This document shows positions 11,527-23,546 of a stretch of DNA of 64,000 nt, one piece after another (position 1 is the first letter of the stretch; each line of letters opens with the position of its first letter). Made by a program: the position numbers and the translations under genes. Under the pieces are notes generated by a model. It saw only the letters and a program-made list of their open reading frames with translations. It had not been told where the DNA came from and ran no database searches. This stretch comes from Effrenium voratum (taxonomy: Eukaryota; Sar; Dinophyceae; Suessiales; Symbiodiniaceae): contig CAUJNA010000491.1 of the NCBI GenBank assembly GCA_963377175.1, forward strand, positions 1,046,572-1,110,571. The letters are read 5' to 3'.

Positions 11527-11622
11527 ATTTGGATCAGTGGTTTGGAGGTTGGGGGGCGGGTGTCCTAATCCTCTACAAGAACCGAGGGTTCAAATCCCAC
11601 CAGCTAAGGGTTGCCTGATATG
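11527..11622 (+). mobile_element. tRNA-like SINE copy
   Basis: GTGGTTTGGAGGTTGGGG resembles an A-box region. Then CCTCTACAAGAACCGAGGGTTCAAATCCC carries a B box (11586-11598), followed by the family tail CAGCTAAGGGTTGCCTGATA. Confidence 0.55.
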
Positions 11623-12039
11623 AAAAAGTAGTCAGTACCCCCTTTTTCACCCACGGACCAAGCAGCAAGGACCAACATCCAGCAGGTTCGTCACCACCGC
11701 CAGACTAAAAAAAAGCAAAACCAGAACAGAAAGCAACCACGAACAAACCATCCGCAACAAGTCGTCGCCACAACCATCTGCAATCTTACAATAGCTCCAA
11801 CACCTGAAATAAGGGATCCCCAAGTGAAGGACCTGCACGGTAGTGAGCTGATCGGCGAGTTCGCCATAGGCGCAACCATCCCCTGCACCCTATAGATGCC
11901 CTAGAAGGCAAGTAAACCAACCACGCTCCAAATTTTATGCTCCTAAACCATGGTGTAAACACTTCTCCTGATTTTTACGATTATAACATGTCCAGTTTGT
12001 TCTTTGGGTAAATTTGGGGGGCTTTCTTGCTCCTTCTGG

Positions 12040-12174
12040 CACCGGAACTCCCGTCCCGTCCGGTCTCGCACGCCGCGCGGCCGTCGCCCGCACGGTGCAC
12101 ACCGGCGACGTGAAACGGGACGGCGCCTCGCCGCCGTAGCTGGCGGCTCCCCAGGCCACGACCGAACCATCCGC
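12040..12174 (-). CDS. RCC1-like repeat exon (GC-rich)
   Basis: Acceptor CCGTCAG, then ADGSVVAWGAASYGGEAPSR and a helix-like FTSPVCTVRATAARRARPDG on the minus strand. It spans the end of one blade, the GG turn and the next VRAT segment. GC content is far above the flanks. AFAA of the second blade is missing (TAARRARPDG). Confidence 0.75.
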
Positions 12175-13660
12175 CTGACGGGACCCGCTTAGCTCCATGT
12201 TTTGCTGTTTTTCTCTATGCTCCCACCAAAAAAGCACGTGACAAGTGTACCACCGCGGCTTCCCTTCTAAAAAAAACGGCACCATGACTAGGGGGTCATA
12301 ATTTGGTGAATGGGCTATGGAGGCTCCAGGAACATAGTTGCGCCTGCCTCTTTTTCGACGGTAACCAAAGAAGCGCCCACTTTTTTGGGGGGTTCCCATG
12401 TTTGAGATATACTGTTCTCTGCTTCAGAATGGGTCAAGCAGTCAAGCATCGTTCGCCAAAAGGCAACTGACCCTAGGTGGGCCCTTTCCTTTCAAGGCGA
12501 TGTTAAAACAACCAAAAGGGACATACTGGGATCCCTCCCGCTAGAGACGGCCAAGGGACCCTTCGAGGATGGTTGAGAGGTGAAAGGTGGTTTAAAGGGC
12601 CAATCAAAAACCAAATTCATATGGTGAGTCAACAAGTAGGAAACCTCTGGAGGAAACCAGGGGGGCAGAATTCGCGAGTATCAATCAGTCTGCATGCGCA
12701 ACCACAAGTACCCGTGTGCCACGATTGGGGGTGATTTCCCTAAAATTAGCCCCTGACATGTGGCTTTTTATGGTAAGCCTTATTTGAAGATGCGGTTTGG
12801 GGACCTCATTTTCTTTGGGGTCCATGTTTTCAGTAGAAATGAAGGGGACCAACAACTGAATGCCCCTGGTTGAAGTGTTTTTTTCTAGCCCCGGACCAAA
12901 TCAAAGCCAATAGGCAGCCCTAGTCCGAGCGTGGCCGGTGATGCTGGGGATGCGGCCCACCGACCGGGGCTACGCCCCGAGCCGTAAAAACAACACCGGT
13001 TCCAATGCCCCTTACCAGCCAAACTGGCAACAGCTAGAAGTCTGGAAGGGTAGGACAACTGCAACAATACAAGAGGAAACCGCTGGAAACGCAAACCATG
13101 TTGTAGCTTTGGGGGTTTGGTCATCCTTTCGAGGCCCGGAGCAACCCTGTCACAACACCAAAAAGGCGGGGGTTTTAAGGGTACCCCTCAACCGGCTCTG
13201 GCTTTTTCTTCCAGCTTCTCTGTTCTATATATTCTTGAAGCTTCGGGGATAACCCAAAGCTACGCGCACAAGCCTATGGGAGGTTTGAAGCAGAAACAGA
13301 AAGGCACGCACCTACAGAAAAGTGCGAGAAAAAAAAGCCGAATACTATTGGTCTCTGAAAGATTGCCATCGCCTAAGCCCCCAAAGTACCTGGCAATGCG
13401 ACGTGGACGGTGGTCACTTGTTGCGACCTGAACTCGCTAAGCGGAATGGTCAAAACAAGTCCACACAACGAAGGCTGATGCTTGCTGAGGGAAACTCCAA
13501 GCAACAAATGGGAACATATTGCCGCTGAACCGGCCCCAAAACGTGGTTCGTTGCTTTGGACTCTGTTGGGTCTTGCGGCTGCGCACTGGCACAACCCTTT
13601 GGAGCCGCTGAATTGGAACTTTTCGGAAGCTGACCCCTCGCAAGCTGAGTGCTTTCGCCG
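12175..13660. other. probable intron
   Basis: No confirmed exon. A GC-rich patch at 12925-12970 could be another exon (minus), but no motif is recognisable. Confidence 0.35.
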
Positions 13661-13663
13661 ATG

Positions 13664-13727
13664 GGCCTTGAGCGCGGCAAAGGCCAGGCGGGTGGCGAAG
13701 ATTTCTTGGACGCCGCGAAGCTGAGAC
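13664..13727 (-). CDS. RCC1-like repeat exon
   Basis: Acceptor GTTGAG, then SQLRGVQEIFATRLAFAALK on the minus strand, with a likely GC donor (AAG|GCCCAT). QLRGVQEIFA-x-x-x-AFAALK matches the helix plus blade start almost perfectly. Confidence 0.8.
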
Positions 13728-14816
13728 CTCAACTGTCAGCCTCTCTCGTGGTTTGGATCGCAGTTCTGGGACCCGGCTACCCCATGCCAATCCCAAGCAC
13801 CAACTCTGGGATACCCGATGCACCGGGGTGAGAGCAGATGCCACAATTCTATTGTGTTGGGTAAGTATAAAGATTATGGCGGCATGACTCAACCAACATG
13901 AGGGAATTGTGCGATCTGTTATTCACATGAACGCCCGCTGGATCCTTCTAGCTCCGTTTTGAACGGCGCTGTTCAGATCTTTGCAAACAAAGTGACTTGC
14001 CTTCGCGATGCTGGCCCTCCAACTCGCACTCTTCAGTATCTCCGAACGCAGGGGAGTTTCTACCAAGGGGAGGTGACCCACCGTTGCTCTCGCAAACTTG
14101 GCCCTCAACCTCAAGGGCTCACAAAAAGGTCGTCCACATTGGCCATTCCCAAAGACGGGAGCATCCTCTTCAAACTCACACTCCAAGAGAACAATACCCT
14201 GGTGCTATTCAGGCCGGGGCTGTTTAAACGAGGGCTGGCGAATGATGTAGCTTGTCGAGCCTAGTTCTTGGGGCGAAATAAAGCACGGAAGGCCTTCGCA
14301 GCTGCTTGGGTCCCTCATTTCTTCCATTTGCGTTTTGGGCGCCGCTAACCTGATGGGCCATGTCCGTTTCGTTTGAAAGCAAACGGGAAAACATTAACAA
14401 TCTGGCATGACCCTGAAATCAAGAACCCGCACCAAAAAAAACCATCACGTGAGGTCACAAATCGCTGCAATTTGCCCAGAACGACTTAGATATAAGCCAA
14501 CATGAAACAGAAATGGGTCTGTCAAGCCCCCAACTTCAGCCTCCAAACGGGTCTGGCCCCAAAGAAGACCACCCAACTTGTGAAAGCATCAGTGAATCAG
14601 TTTCATAGTGGGAACAATTATCATGTTCTATACAAATTAGGTCTAAAAAACCTAAGTGGCAGCCAAGGTTACAAAAAGCATCAATCTTCATGCGCCTGCA
14701 AGCTTCCATTTTAGGATGGTAATCACATGTAGTCAATCGGTCAATGGCCTGTCATAAAATAACTGTACTCGTCAACCGCATTGCTCACCAATAAAACAAC
14801 CGTCTTATATTCAGGC

Positions 14817-14885
14817 TATGCGGTATCTTCAGTGAACAAAAATCACGTTGCCCAGTTGCAGTAACACCTGGAAGAAGGGATCCAC
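14817..14885. repeat. dispersed repeat, copy 2
   Basis: Matches 9568-9642 in the same orientation, sharing TATGCGGTATCTTCAGTGAAC and GAAGGGATCC ends with small internal indels. Confidence 0.6.
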
Positions 14886-15477
14886 TAACATCATCTAGCA
14901 TAAGAATCACCCACCACAATGAAACAAACTGATTATGGGTATTCTCGAAATGGGTTTCGGACACTTTGAGAAGCAACCTTTCAAAAAAGACAAGTCCAGG
15001 GGCAAAAACGGCAGCCCTGTCCGAGGAGGGATTTATTGGCTTTGCCGTGGAATGCACGTGTCCGGCTCCGCTCTGGGAACTTAACAGCGTCAGAGTTTCC
15101 CATATGGCTTTTGACTCTTAGTGGCTTAAAACGCTGGGTCGGAACCAACACCAACAAGGCAACAAATCGGCCAAAGGTCTTGAGTAAGTTCTACTGGAAA
15201 AGACCAACCTGTTCTCGGTTCCCATTCGGAAAACGAAGAGTTGTCCTTTCTGAGGGTGCCCCTTTTTTGTTGATGGTGTTTGAAGCCAAGCCACAAGCAA
15301 ACCACCATTCTGGAAAGGTCCCAAAACAATTAGGGGGATCCACCCCCCCCCCCCAAAAAAAAAACAAAAACAGACAAACCCGTGCAGCACCCTCGCTTGG
15401 GCCACCGGAACCCATTCTTTTTTCGGGGGGGATCCCCCCACACAAAAACCTAGACTGACCCATGTAGCACCCCAAAC

Positions 15478-15555
15478 CCTTGGGACGCCGCGCCTGACGG
15501 CACGGGAGTCCCCGCCACCGGTGGGCAGGCCCCAGGTGACCACGGAACCGTCGCC
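15478..15555 (-). CDS. RCC1-like repeat exon
   Basis: Acceptor CTCGCCAG, then GDGSVVTWGLPTGGGDSRAV and RRGVPRV on the minus strand, GTTTGG donor. DGSVVTWG and GGDS-x-AV are canonical. Confidence 0.8.
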
Positions 15556-17093
15556 CTGGCGAGCACTCTGAAAATGACCCTCGACCATACCTGACGTCTT
15601 ACAACCCTTGCTATTAGTTATGGCCCCTGCAAAAAAAACAAACAGTTTTTTGTTTGCAAAAAGAACAACATCTTTTTTTGGCAGCCGCCTACTAAAATGA
15701 TCAGAACCAGAAAAAGAATTGCCAAGAACAGTGAAGTGATTTCACTCGTAATGTCGGCGCCTGATGAATAAACACCCCACTTATCCATCATGAGGCCCCC
15801 CGGAAGAAATGAATCCCCGGATAATGTTGTGCACAAAGGAAGCATGTAAACATTTCTTAGGTGGGATGGATAGAAACTCCCTTCGAATCTTCGAGGGATA
15901 CGGTCGGCAGGATCTATTTTGCAACCTACCTCCTACTCCAAATACCAACTTTGTTTAGGGTATATTTTGAAAAACCTGGGTTTGCATGGTATCCTTTCTT
16001 TTTAGTAGAGGGTCGACATGATACCCTAAAAAAAAAGGTATTGGGTGTAAGGGTACTTCTTTAGGAAGTTGGACTTTAAGGGTTTGCACCGGCCAATGGC
16101 ACCCACTCTCAAAAAGGGCCTCGCGGTTGATCCATTCTCCGAGCAAGTATCTGACTAATCCAAAGCGGACCGAACCTTCCACTTGCTGCTGTGTGGGGTG
16201 AGTACAACGTCACAAAGATTGAAAAAAACATGAGCAAATCTGAACACCAAAGCATCAAACCAAAAAAAACTGACTTGATTGTGGACTGGCACTCAAGGGC
16301 TGAACGTATGTTGCAGACATTAGCTGTAGTATGTATGTGTATATACATATGTGGAATATAACCAGTGGGGTTTATGAGCTCATCCACTCGTAGTTGTTTC
16401 CTGGAGTGCTGGCCGTCAAAAGGCCACAAGGACAAGATGCAGAAGATTCACAGTCCAATCTGTCGCATTGTTTTGCGGATGGAGCCAACACAATGCAGGG
16501 ACCTTTGCCAAAGATTGTCTGACCCCCGGGTGTGCACATATTGCCCGGGTGTGCACATATTGCAGCCCAACCACCCGCATAAAACCACAAACCACACACC
16601 CGAACTGCAGTAGGTAGGCTCTAGGGCCTGTGTCCAAACTTTCGCATCCAGATTTGGCTGATGCCTACTTTTTCAGACCGCATGTTGTGACGGAGAGCGC
16701 CAAAAACTAAGTCCAAAGGACACCTCCAACTGTGAACCCAACGGTTGCTCCTAGAGCGACCCCGACCACTCCCGATTTGGCCCATATCTCGCTGCCTCAG
16801 CAGTTGCCTTCCCCCCACCCAAAACCAAAAACAATATGTTGGAACTCCAGTGAAGACTGTCACCATATGGGACCCAACAAAAATGAGGGTTGACGATCTT
16901 GAGCGAAGAGTTGGCTGCTAAGTCAGCGGCCCAACCAAACAGCACAACCCCTACTCTCCCACCAATATGGAACCCACCAGAAACATCCCTTTTAGAGAAC
17001 TTTGCCCATCTAAGGGGTGGGGTTGATTTATATTTTAGGCCCCCAAGCCATGAACTTTGGGGCTCACTCTTTGACTCAGCTGTGCGGATCCGC
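15556..17093. other. probable intron
   Basis: Poly-C/poly-A tracts and AT-rich stretches. No coding motif seen. Confidence 0.4.
16953..16974. repeat. solo terminus of MITE family 1
   Basis: CTCTCCCACCAATATGGAACCC matches one arm of the elements at 164-264 and 8164-8273; no partner arm was found nearby. Confidence 0.45.
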
Positions 17094-17131
17094 CTTGAGC
17101 GCTGCAAAGGCAAAGGCGTTCGAGTACACGC
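17094..17131 (-). CDS. RCC1-like repeat exon (short)
   Basis: Acceptor GCCATAG, then VYSNAFAFAALK on the minus strand, followed by GC (AAG|GCGGAT). The same GCGCTCAAG|GC junction occurs at 13664, suggesting a shared GC donor and a duplicated exon origin. Confidence 0.65.
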
Positions 17132-17700
17132 CTATGGCATCGAAAGCGCTTCAAATGCTTTGGTGTGGTTTGGTCGTGTGGGGTTTCTTTGGTTTTGGCT
17201 AGGGACGCATAAAGAGGCTCGTGTGGAATTGATTTCTTGGTTTGGGCTGGGGCCGGGTTGTCTCGTTGGTTTTGGCTGGAGCTTTCGTGAGTCTTTGTGG
17301 GTTGGGGATGGCTGAGTGTCTTTACCCCTGGTCCAATCCAATGGTGGGGATTCCACCAAACCAAAAAGGATCTTTTCCGAGCGCCGCTGATCTAAGAGAA
17401 AGATTATCCCAAGGAAGCTCAAACTGTCAACCGAAAGTTCAGTAGAGCGATCGATCAGAATAGGGAACGGATGAGCAACTGACTTTCAATCAATAGGGAT
17501 GACGCGGAAACAAGTCGGAAGCCATGCGTACATCTCAAGCTGGGTTTCGGACCCCTTTCGTTGGAAGGTCCAGGCAAACCAAAAGGACATCAACCCTTTT
17601 TGGGGGACAACATTTTTTTGAGGCCTCAGTAAAACCACTGTTGGGGGACAACCATTTTTGGAGACACCCTCCTTGGCCCTCAGCAAAACCACTGGGCAAC

Positions 17701-17797
17701 GGCAAAGCCGTCCAAGCTGCGGCGGACGTTGCTTTGCAGCTCCCTCTGCGCCGTAGGCGTGAGCTGGCCGCCCATGTCGGAGTCGCCCCAGGCGCAC
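17701..17797 (-). CDS. RCC1-like repeat exon
   Basis: Acceptor CCGGAAG, then CAWGDSDMGGQLTPTAQREL and QSNVRRSLDGFAVA on the minus strand. WGDSDMGG...REL-x-x-NV-x-x-S-x-x-GFA is one nearly complete unit with length differences in the turn. Confidence 0.75.
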
Positions 17798-18718
17798 CTT
17801 CCGGCAGATCCAAAAAGCACCTGCTTAAGGGAATCCTCAACATGTGTGTGGCTTTTTTGGAGGGGCGTTTGCTTTTGTGGGGGTGGGGTGGGGGGGGGGT
17901 TAAGGAAAAGCAAAAGGAACACCACCATGTTGGGCGCCCCGCGATTTTGACACATATAATTACGTCTCATACTCACATCACCTGGCAAAAGCGATTTTCG
18001 GCTAGCCCCAATGCTTCATTTAAGGACGCTGGCAGGAGATTGCACTGGGATTTCACCTGCTTCCCTAACCCACCCTCGCCCGAGCGAGCTTCCCGCAAAT
18101 ACGCCCTCTAGGAGGGGAGGATCTACCAAGTGAGGATGGTTCCTGAAAGGTTAAAAGGACACACGACCTATTTTTTCTTGCAGACCCCAAAATGAGCATT
18201 AAAAAGAACAACAAGCCAAACAAGTTAAACAAACAGACATCATGTCCTGCAAACATTTGGTGCAGCTGCTTCTTAGAACTAAGTCACAGAAACAGAAAGC
18301 AACTCTACACACGTCTAGTGGTTGACGCCCCATTCTCTTCACACATCGCTTCAGAAGCGACCCATGTTGCGGTTTGGCACATTTTCTGAAAGGGCCCCCA
18401 AAAGCGAGTGGGGCAATTACAGCTAGAGCTGACACGACGGTGAAACATTCTGAGGAACAAACCAGTGTGTGCATTTCATGTGAGATTCAACATGCCAATA
18501 AAGCCTTAAAGCCCTAAACGGTCCAAGTACCTAGGTGCTTCCCTTGATTCATCCTCTGGGTAAAAGTCGCAGAGGCATGGAGGTCGTATACCACTTACGT
18601 ATACCATTGGGTTAGATTCCAAGCTTCGTAGGATTCGAACCCGCCAAGAAAGACCCAAAGCAAAACTAGCACAACTGTAAAACAATGGGTGCTAAGACCC
18701 CATAGTGGGGACACAAAG

Positions 18719-18769
18719 CGAACGAACAAACCAACAAACAAGCAAACAAGCAAGCAAGCAAACAAACAA

Positions 18770-18805
<36 letters not shown>

Positions 18806-18900
18806 CCAAACTAACTCACTAACAAAACACAACAAAACAAAACAAAACAAAACAAAACAAAACAAACGAACAAACAAACAAACAAAACAAACAACTCAGC
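18719..18900. repeat. CAAG/CAAA tandem repeat
   Basis: (AAGC)n, (AAAC)n and (AAAAC)n arrays. The Lys/Thr/Asn/Gln-rich frames over it are artefacts. Confidence 0.9.
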
Positions 18901-19316
18901 AGAAAACAACAAAACCACAAAAGACAAACAACTGAAATCAACAAAAAAAGTTCAGACAAACCCACAACTTCTGCAGAAAACAACAAGCCAATCAACTCAG
19001 CAAACATTCGCAAAGAGAAAAGTGCAAGCCACAAAGAAAGCACAAGGTTCAAAGGTCCACAACCGCAAAGCTGAAAGAAAGCACAACCGCAAAACTCTTT
19101 CGACAGAGTGAAACGCAGTGCAAATCCCTTGGGGGTATTCGGAGATGTTCATGGGGACTTTTGTGGGGGTTTAGCTTTGATCAGCTGGTTCTCTGGAAAA
19201 ACAACAAAGTCATGTTTTCCACGGCAACCGTATGCAGAGAAACGACAGAAGCCCACGCAACACCTAAATCCTCGCAACCATAAATCGGCAAAAACCAACA
19301 AAAAACAAAACAAGAA

Positions 19317-19425
19317 CTAGGTCCTACTGTAGAGAGGTTAGAATAAGGGTACCAACTTTTGTTTGTAGTCTATTTTAGTAGCGAAACCCTCCAAACGAAA
19401 AAAGTTGGTGAGAAAGGGCACCTAG
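19317..19425. mobile_element. MITE-like element, family 2
   Basis: CTAGGTCCTACTGTAGAGAGG ... GGGCACCTAG, internal TAGTCTATTTTAG conserved; 109 bp, same orientation as the other copies. Confidence 0.75.
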
Positions 19426-19529
19426 CTTTGGGGCCTAGACAATTGGAAGCTCGCAACCACAACTCAAAAGCAACCAGCAAAACCCAAACAACACCTCAAA
19501 ACTCGGCAGAAGCAAACAAAAAATAGGAA

Positions 19530-19634
19530 CTAGGTCCTCCAGTAGAGAGGCTAGAATAAGGGTACCCTTTCTTCTGTAGTCTATTTTAGGGGAACCCTCC
19601 CATCCAAAAAAGTTGGGTGAGAAAGGGCACCTAG
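19530..19634. mobile_element. MITE-like element, family 2
   Basis: CTAGGTCCTCCAGTAGAGAGG ... GGGCACCTAG; 105 bp, 104 bp downstream of another copy, inside the same intron. Confidence 0.75.
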
Positions 19635-19831
19635 CTGGGGGGGCCTAGACAACTAACAACTCAAAACTATTAATCCTCGCAACCACAATTCAGCAGCAGC
19701 CAGCAAGAAACCCAACAAACAACTCAAAACTCGGCAGAAACCAACAAACAACAACAACAAATTGATCGAAACTGAACCCTCCCAACCAAAAAACCGGGGG
19801 GGACCTAGACAACTCAAAAGCACGGCCAACG

Positions 19832-19915
19832 TCAGAGGCACACCGCCCCCGAGGCGGTCACCACCGCGAAGGCCGTGCGTGTGGAGGCGACCGCCTGGAC
19901 AGGGTGCGCGATCAC
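19832..19915 (-). CDS. RCC1-like repeat exon
   Basis: Acceptor GCCCGAG, then VIAHPVQAVASTRTAFAVVT and ASGAV on the minus strand. PVQAVAS-x-x-AFAVV-x-ASGAV fits the helix plus blade start. A GTGTGC donor follows. This is the most upstream exon with a clear RCC1-like core. Confidence 0.7.
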   Translation of the reverse strand: MIAHPVQAVASTRTAFAVVTASGAVCL

Positions 19916-20097
19916 CTCGGGCCGTCGGGGACCGACACGTCGCTGTGACGTGCTTCCATGTTTCTAGGCTGTTTTTCCAGAGGACTGGGTTCATCAAAGC
20001 ATATCTCTAGGGTTTTGTTCTTTCTTTGGGCCTTTCCACTCAGAAAGTGAGAAGTACCAAGCATGTCTTTAGTGGGTCGACCCCCCCCAAACGTCAT

Positions 20098-20122
20098 CTT
20101 CCATGTCAATTGGTGGGAGGGT
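20098..20122. repeat. solo terminus of MITE family 1
   Basis: CTTCCATGTCAATTGGTGGGAGGG matches the right arm of 8164-8273. Confidence 0.5.
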
Positions 20123-20487
20123 ACCTTCCATTTCCATTCTTTCCAGGCATCCTTCTAGAAAACTTCCGGAACCCCATGGAAAATTGCTGGCTCTTTGAAA
20201 AGCCCTAGAATGTTTGTCGGAAAGGTGTATGATGGTTTCTTTGGTCTTCTTTGTTTTCGTTTGTTTTTGTTTTGGTCTTGTTTTGGTCTTGTCTGGTCTT
20301 GTTTGATCTTGTTTGGGGAAACCCAGCCCCTCAAATGCCAACCTTTTTTGAGAACCCCCAAACAAATCAGGGATGTGGCCCCTCTAGGTATTAGCCTGAA
20401 ACCGGTAAATATGTCCATATTAAAATACCTTTATGTACCGCGTATATATTTTACAGAGGCTTTGGGTCCCTCAAATGCTGACAGAGC

Positions 20488-20575
20488 TTCCGTCAGAAGC
20501 ACCTGCCCCGACTCGAAGACCTCGAGCTCCCGCACCAGGGTGGAAGGCGTCACCAGCTTGTCCCGGGACGCCAGC
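20488..20575 (-). CDS. candidate exon, function unknown
   Basis: The GC-rich minus-strand frame LASRDKLVTPSTLVRELEVF followed by ESGQVLLTEAL is open with GC3-rich codons, unlike its AT-richer surroundings. No family recognised. It could be an upstream non-repeat part of the RCC1-like gene or belong to another gene; splice sites are not resolved. Confidence 0.4.
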
Positions 20576-21124
20576 AAAAAGGCGCCTGTCTTGTCACCGC
20601 AAATAGACATGTCGCCTTTCTTTGGACGTTGCAGTTGGCAAGTTAGGTGCTCATGAGCCTCGCAAAAGCTGGGATTCTAAGAGACCAGGAAATTCTGCGG
20701 GAAGCCCAGCAAACGCCCCCCCGAAGTACGGTGCATGCTGCCCTTCGTCAAAATGCCTGCCACACCACCTGTGAAGAAAGTTTGCGTGTCATTGGTTCCA
20801 CATCCGTTGGCTGGCCACTTTGCCGAGAACAAGGCCAACAATCTTTGACCCAAAAAGCTCAGCTTCAAAAAGGAGAGCTATTTGATGATACGCAGGGTAA
20901 GTTTGTAATTGGGGGGAGGCCTTACTAACTATGGCATTTAAGCAGAAAACGCAGACCTGGGTTTGTTGCGTTGGAGCAACCCCAAAATTGTTGGCTTCCT
21001 TTCCCCGGCAACCCCAAATTATTGGCTTCCTTTCCCCTTGAAACCAAACAAGGGGTTTGCCCGCACCAGTGACCACGGCAAGAAAAGAGTGGCCGCCTTT
21101 AGTTGCTTCCCATAATCGGAGGTT

Positions 21125-21235
21125 TGGCGCGCGGTGGTTTTGTGGTTAGGGCACGTTTTCGCATTTACCCCTTGCAAAAACCTCGGCTTCAATTCTCCAA
21201 ACCACAAAGCCCCGGATAGGCTAAAAACGACTCTA
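21125..21235 (+). mobile_element. tRNA-like SINE copy (A-box preserved)
   Basis: GGTGGTTTTGTGGTTAGGGCA is the best A-box region of this family in the window. A degenerate B box CGGCTTCAATTCTCC follows about 45 bp later. The head resembles a tRNA-Asp/Glu 5' half. Confidence 0.5.
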
Positions 21236-21282
21236 GACTTATTGCCGGTTCGGCTCGTCGGCTTGCCTTCCGCATGTGGGAC

Positions 21283-21339
21283 CTGGCCGAAGACCGGCTG
21301 CAAGGTGTCAGCGGTCTCCAGCACACATTCCACCAGCAC
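21283..21339 (-). CDS. candidate exon, function unknown
   Basis: Acceptor TGGCCAG, 19 codons VLVECVLETADTLQPVFGQ, then GTCCCA donor on the minus strand. The frame, AG|G start and GT end agree. No family recognised. Confidence 0.45.
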
Positions 21340-22183
21340 CTGGCCATTTTTTTGGTTCTCAAAAAAGCTCTGACCAGAAAACGGCGAAACACCAAAAAGA
21401 CTTGGAAGCCTGCTGTTCACCAGAAAATGGTGTGTTTGGTTCTGACCCCCTTTGGATGGCGTGTTTTAGGGGAGCCTGAAAAGAAAAAAAAAAAACATGT
21501 TGGGGTCACTCTATTGGAAACATCCTGTTGCTTCTTGGATATGGCCCCTTCTTGCGTGACTAGTTGTACCCAGCATGGCAGATTCCTTTTAAGCTTTGCG
21601 GAGCCCAATCACAGACCCAAACCTCCAAAAGAAGGGGCCGCAGTTGCACCTTCGCTTCGCTGGCAATAATTTTGACACGTCAATGGGACTTCCTTTCGCA
21701 AGTCCCACCCAGACCCCAGTGACGATTTCAACTATTCAGGGGCAGCCGCTTAAGGCAGCCCCAACATTCGAGCGGGGGGTCCATGCTTCGCTTTCAGACT
21801 TTCCACAAGGCTTCGGCCCAGTTCCGAACGCTTCAAACAACTCCAAAAATCAGCGCGGCTGTCCAAAAAGAAGCTTAGCTAAGCTTTCCCTTCAACCAGA
21901 AGCAGGGAAAAACCCCGACAGCGGGTCAAATCCTTGGTTTCCGGTTTGCCCTACTCCTGGCCCTCACGAATTTGGGCCTTCCACCTACGTGGGGGTGTCC
22001 CTAAAACGTCGGACCATTAAGTCCAGGTGGAGATGTTCCTTTCTTCTACCTTTCCCGGGTGAAAGTAGATGGGGACATGCTTCCCTATGGAAAACGCTTG
22101 CTTCAGCCCAATGGGAAAATATTTTCAAGGTTTCCAGTGATAGATGCCCTTTAAGACCAGAATAAAGAAACACAATCGCAAGC

Positions 22184-22282
22184 CACTACCTGGAGTCTCC
22201 ATGACCCTTTAAAAATGCATGACCCCACTATTTTGGGTCATGACCAACCAATTTTAAAGGGTCATGGAGACTCCAGGTAGTG
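22184..22282. mobile_element. perfect 31-bp inverted-repeat element
   Basis: Arms 22184-22214 (CACTACCTGGAGTCTCCATG...) and 22252-22282 are perfect reverse complements separated by 37 bp, which contain a further ATGACCC/GGGTCAT pair. Either a very young MITE or a foldback. Confidence 0.8.
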
Positions 22283-22883
22283 ACTCGAAGCCCATGCGCC
22301 ATTCACCTTTTCCCATGCACCTCGCCGCTCAGCCGCACCACTGAGACATGGACCCCCCTCGGCCGACGAGAAGGGCTGCTAAGAACTCGGTGCTACGCAA
22401 GGGGGGTCTGGAAAAACACGGCCCCTTGGTGGGTAAAATTAAAAACATATGGGCCACTTAGCATGCAAGGTGGTCCACAAAAAAAAGCGACCATTTGTGG
22501 ACCAAGAGGGCGCCCTTTTCATCTATCCCTTTGAAGGGGGGTCACCAACAGGTTAAATGGCTAACACCCAGCCACTCCTTCGGTCCAAAGGCGCCCCGCT
22601 TGGGAAATTATTCCACTTGTACTGCCATCACAGCGAGTCAAACACAAGAACCCTTATATCGCTTATTATGGGACCCCGGGCACAATTCATGCGAACCAAA
22701 GCACAAAAACAAATGCGCATTTGCAAAGTGATGGTCCCAAATAGTGCATGTACCCTTTCTGAATGGTGTTTGAGGGGTTAGGTGCTTGGACCCTTAGGTA
22801 ACATCCGTCTGAACATATGGGTGCTTTTGAACATAAGGGTCTCCAAACATATCTCCGTTCAAACCAACTTACAAAAGGTATCA

Positions 22884-23545
22884 TACACACACACAAACAC
22901 ACACAGACACACACAGACACACACACACACAGACACGCACAGACACACGCAGACACACACAGAGACACACACACAGACACACACAGACACACACAGACAC
23001 GCACAGACACAGACAGACGCACACAGACACGCACACACAGACACACACACAGACACAAACAGACACACACAGACACACACAGACACACACAGACACACAC
23101 AGACACACACACAGACACACACACACACACCCACACACCCACACACACACACACACACACGCACACACACGCACACAAGCACACACGCACACACACCCAC
23201 ACACACACAGACACAGACACACAGAGAGACACACAGAGAGACACACAGAGACACACACACACACAGAGACACACACAGAGAGACACACAGAGACACACAC
23301 ACAGAGACACAGACACAGAGACACACACACACACACACAGAGACACACACACAGAGACACACACAGAGACACACACACACACAGAGACACACACAGACAG
23401 ACACACACAGAGACACACAGAGAGACACACAGAGAGACACACAGAGAGACACACACAGACACACAGAGACACACACAGAGACACACACACAGAGACACAC
23501 ACACAGAGACACACACACAGAGAGACAGACACACACACACACACA
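22884..23545. repeat. ACAC/GACACACA microsatellite array
   Basis: Continuous CA runs punctuated by G every 4-10 bases (CACAGACA, CACAGAGA). Six-frame ORFs of up to 370 residues here are Thr/His or Val/Cys repeats without coding meaning. Confidence 0.95.
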
Positions 23546-23546
23546 C

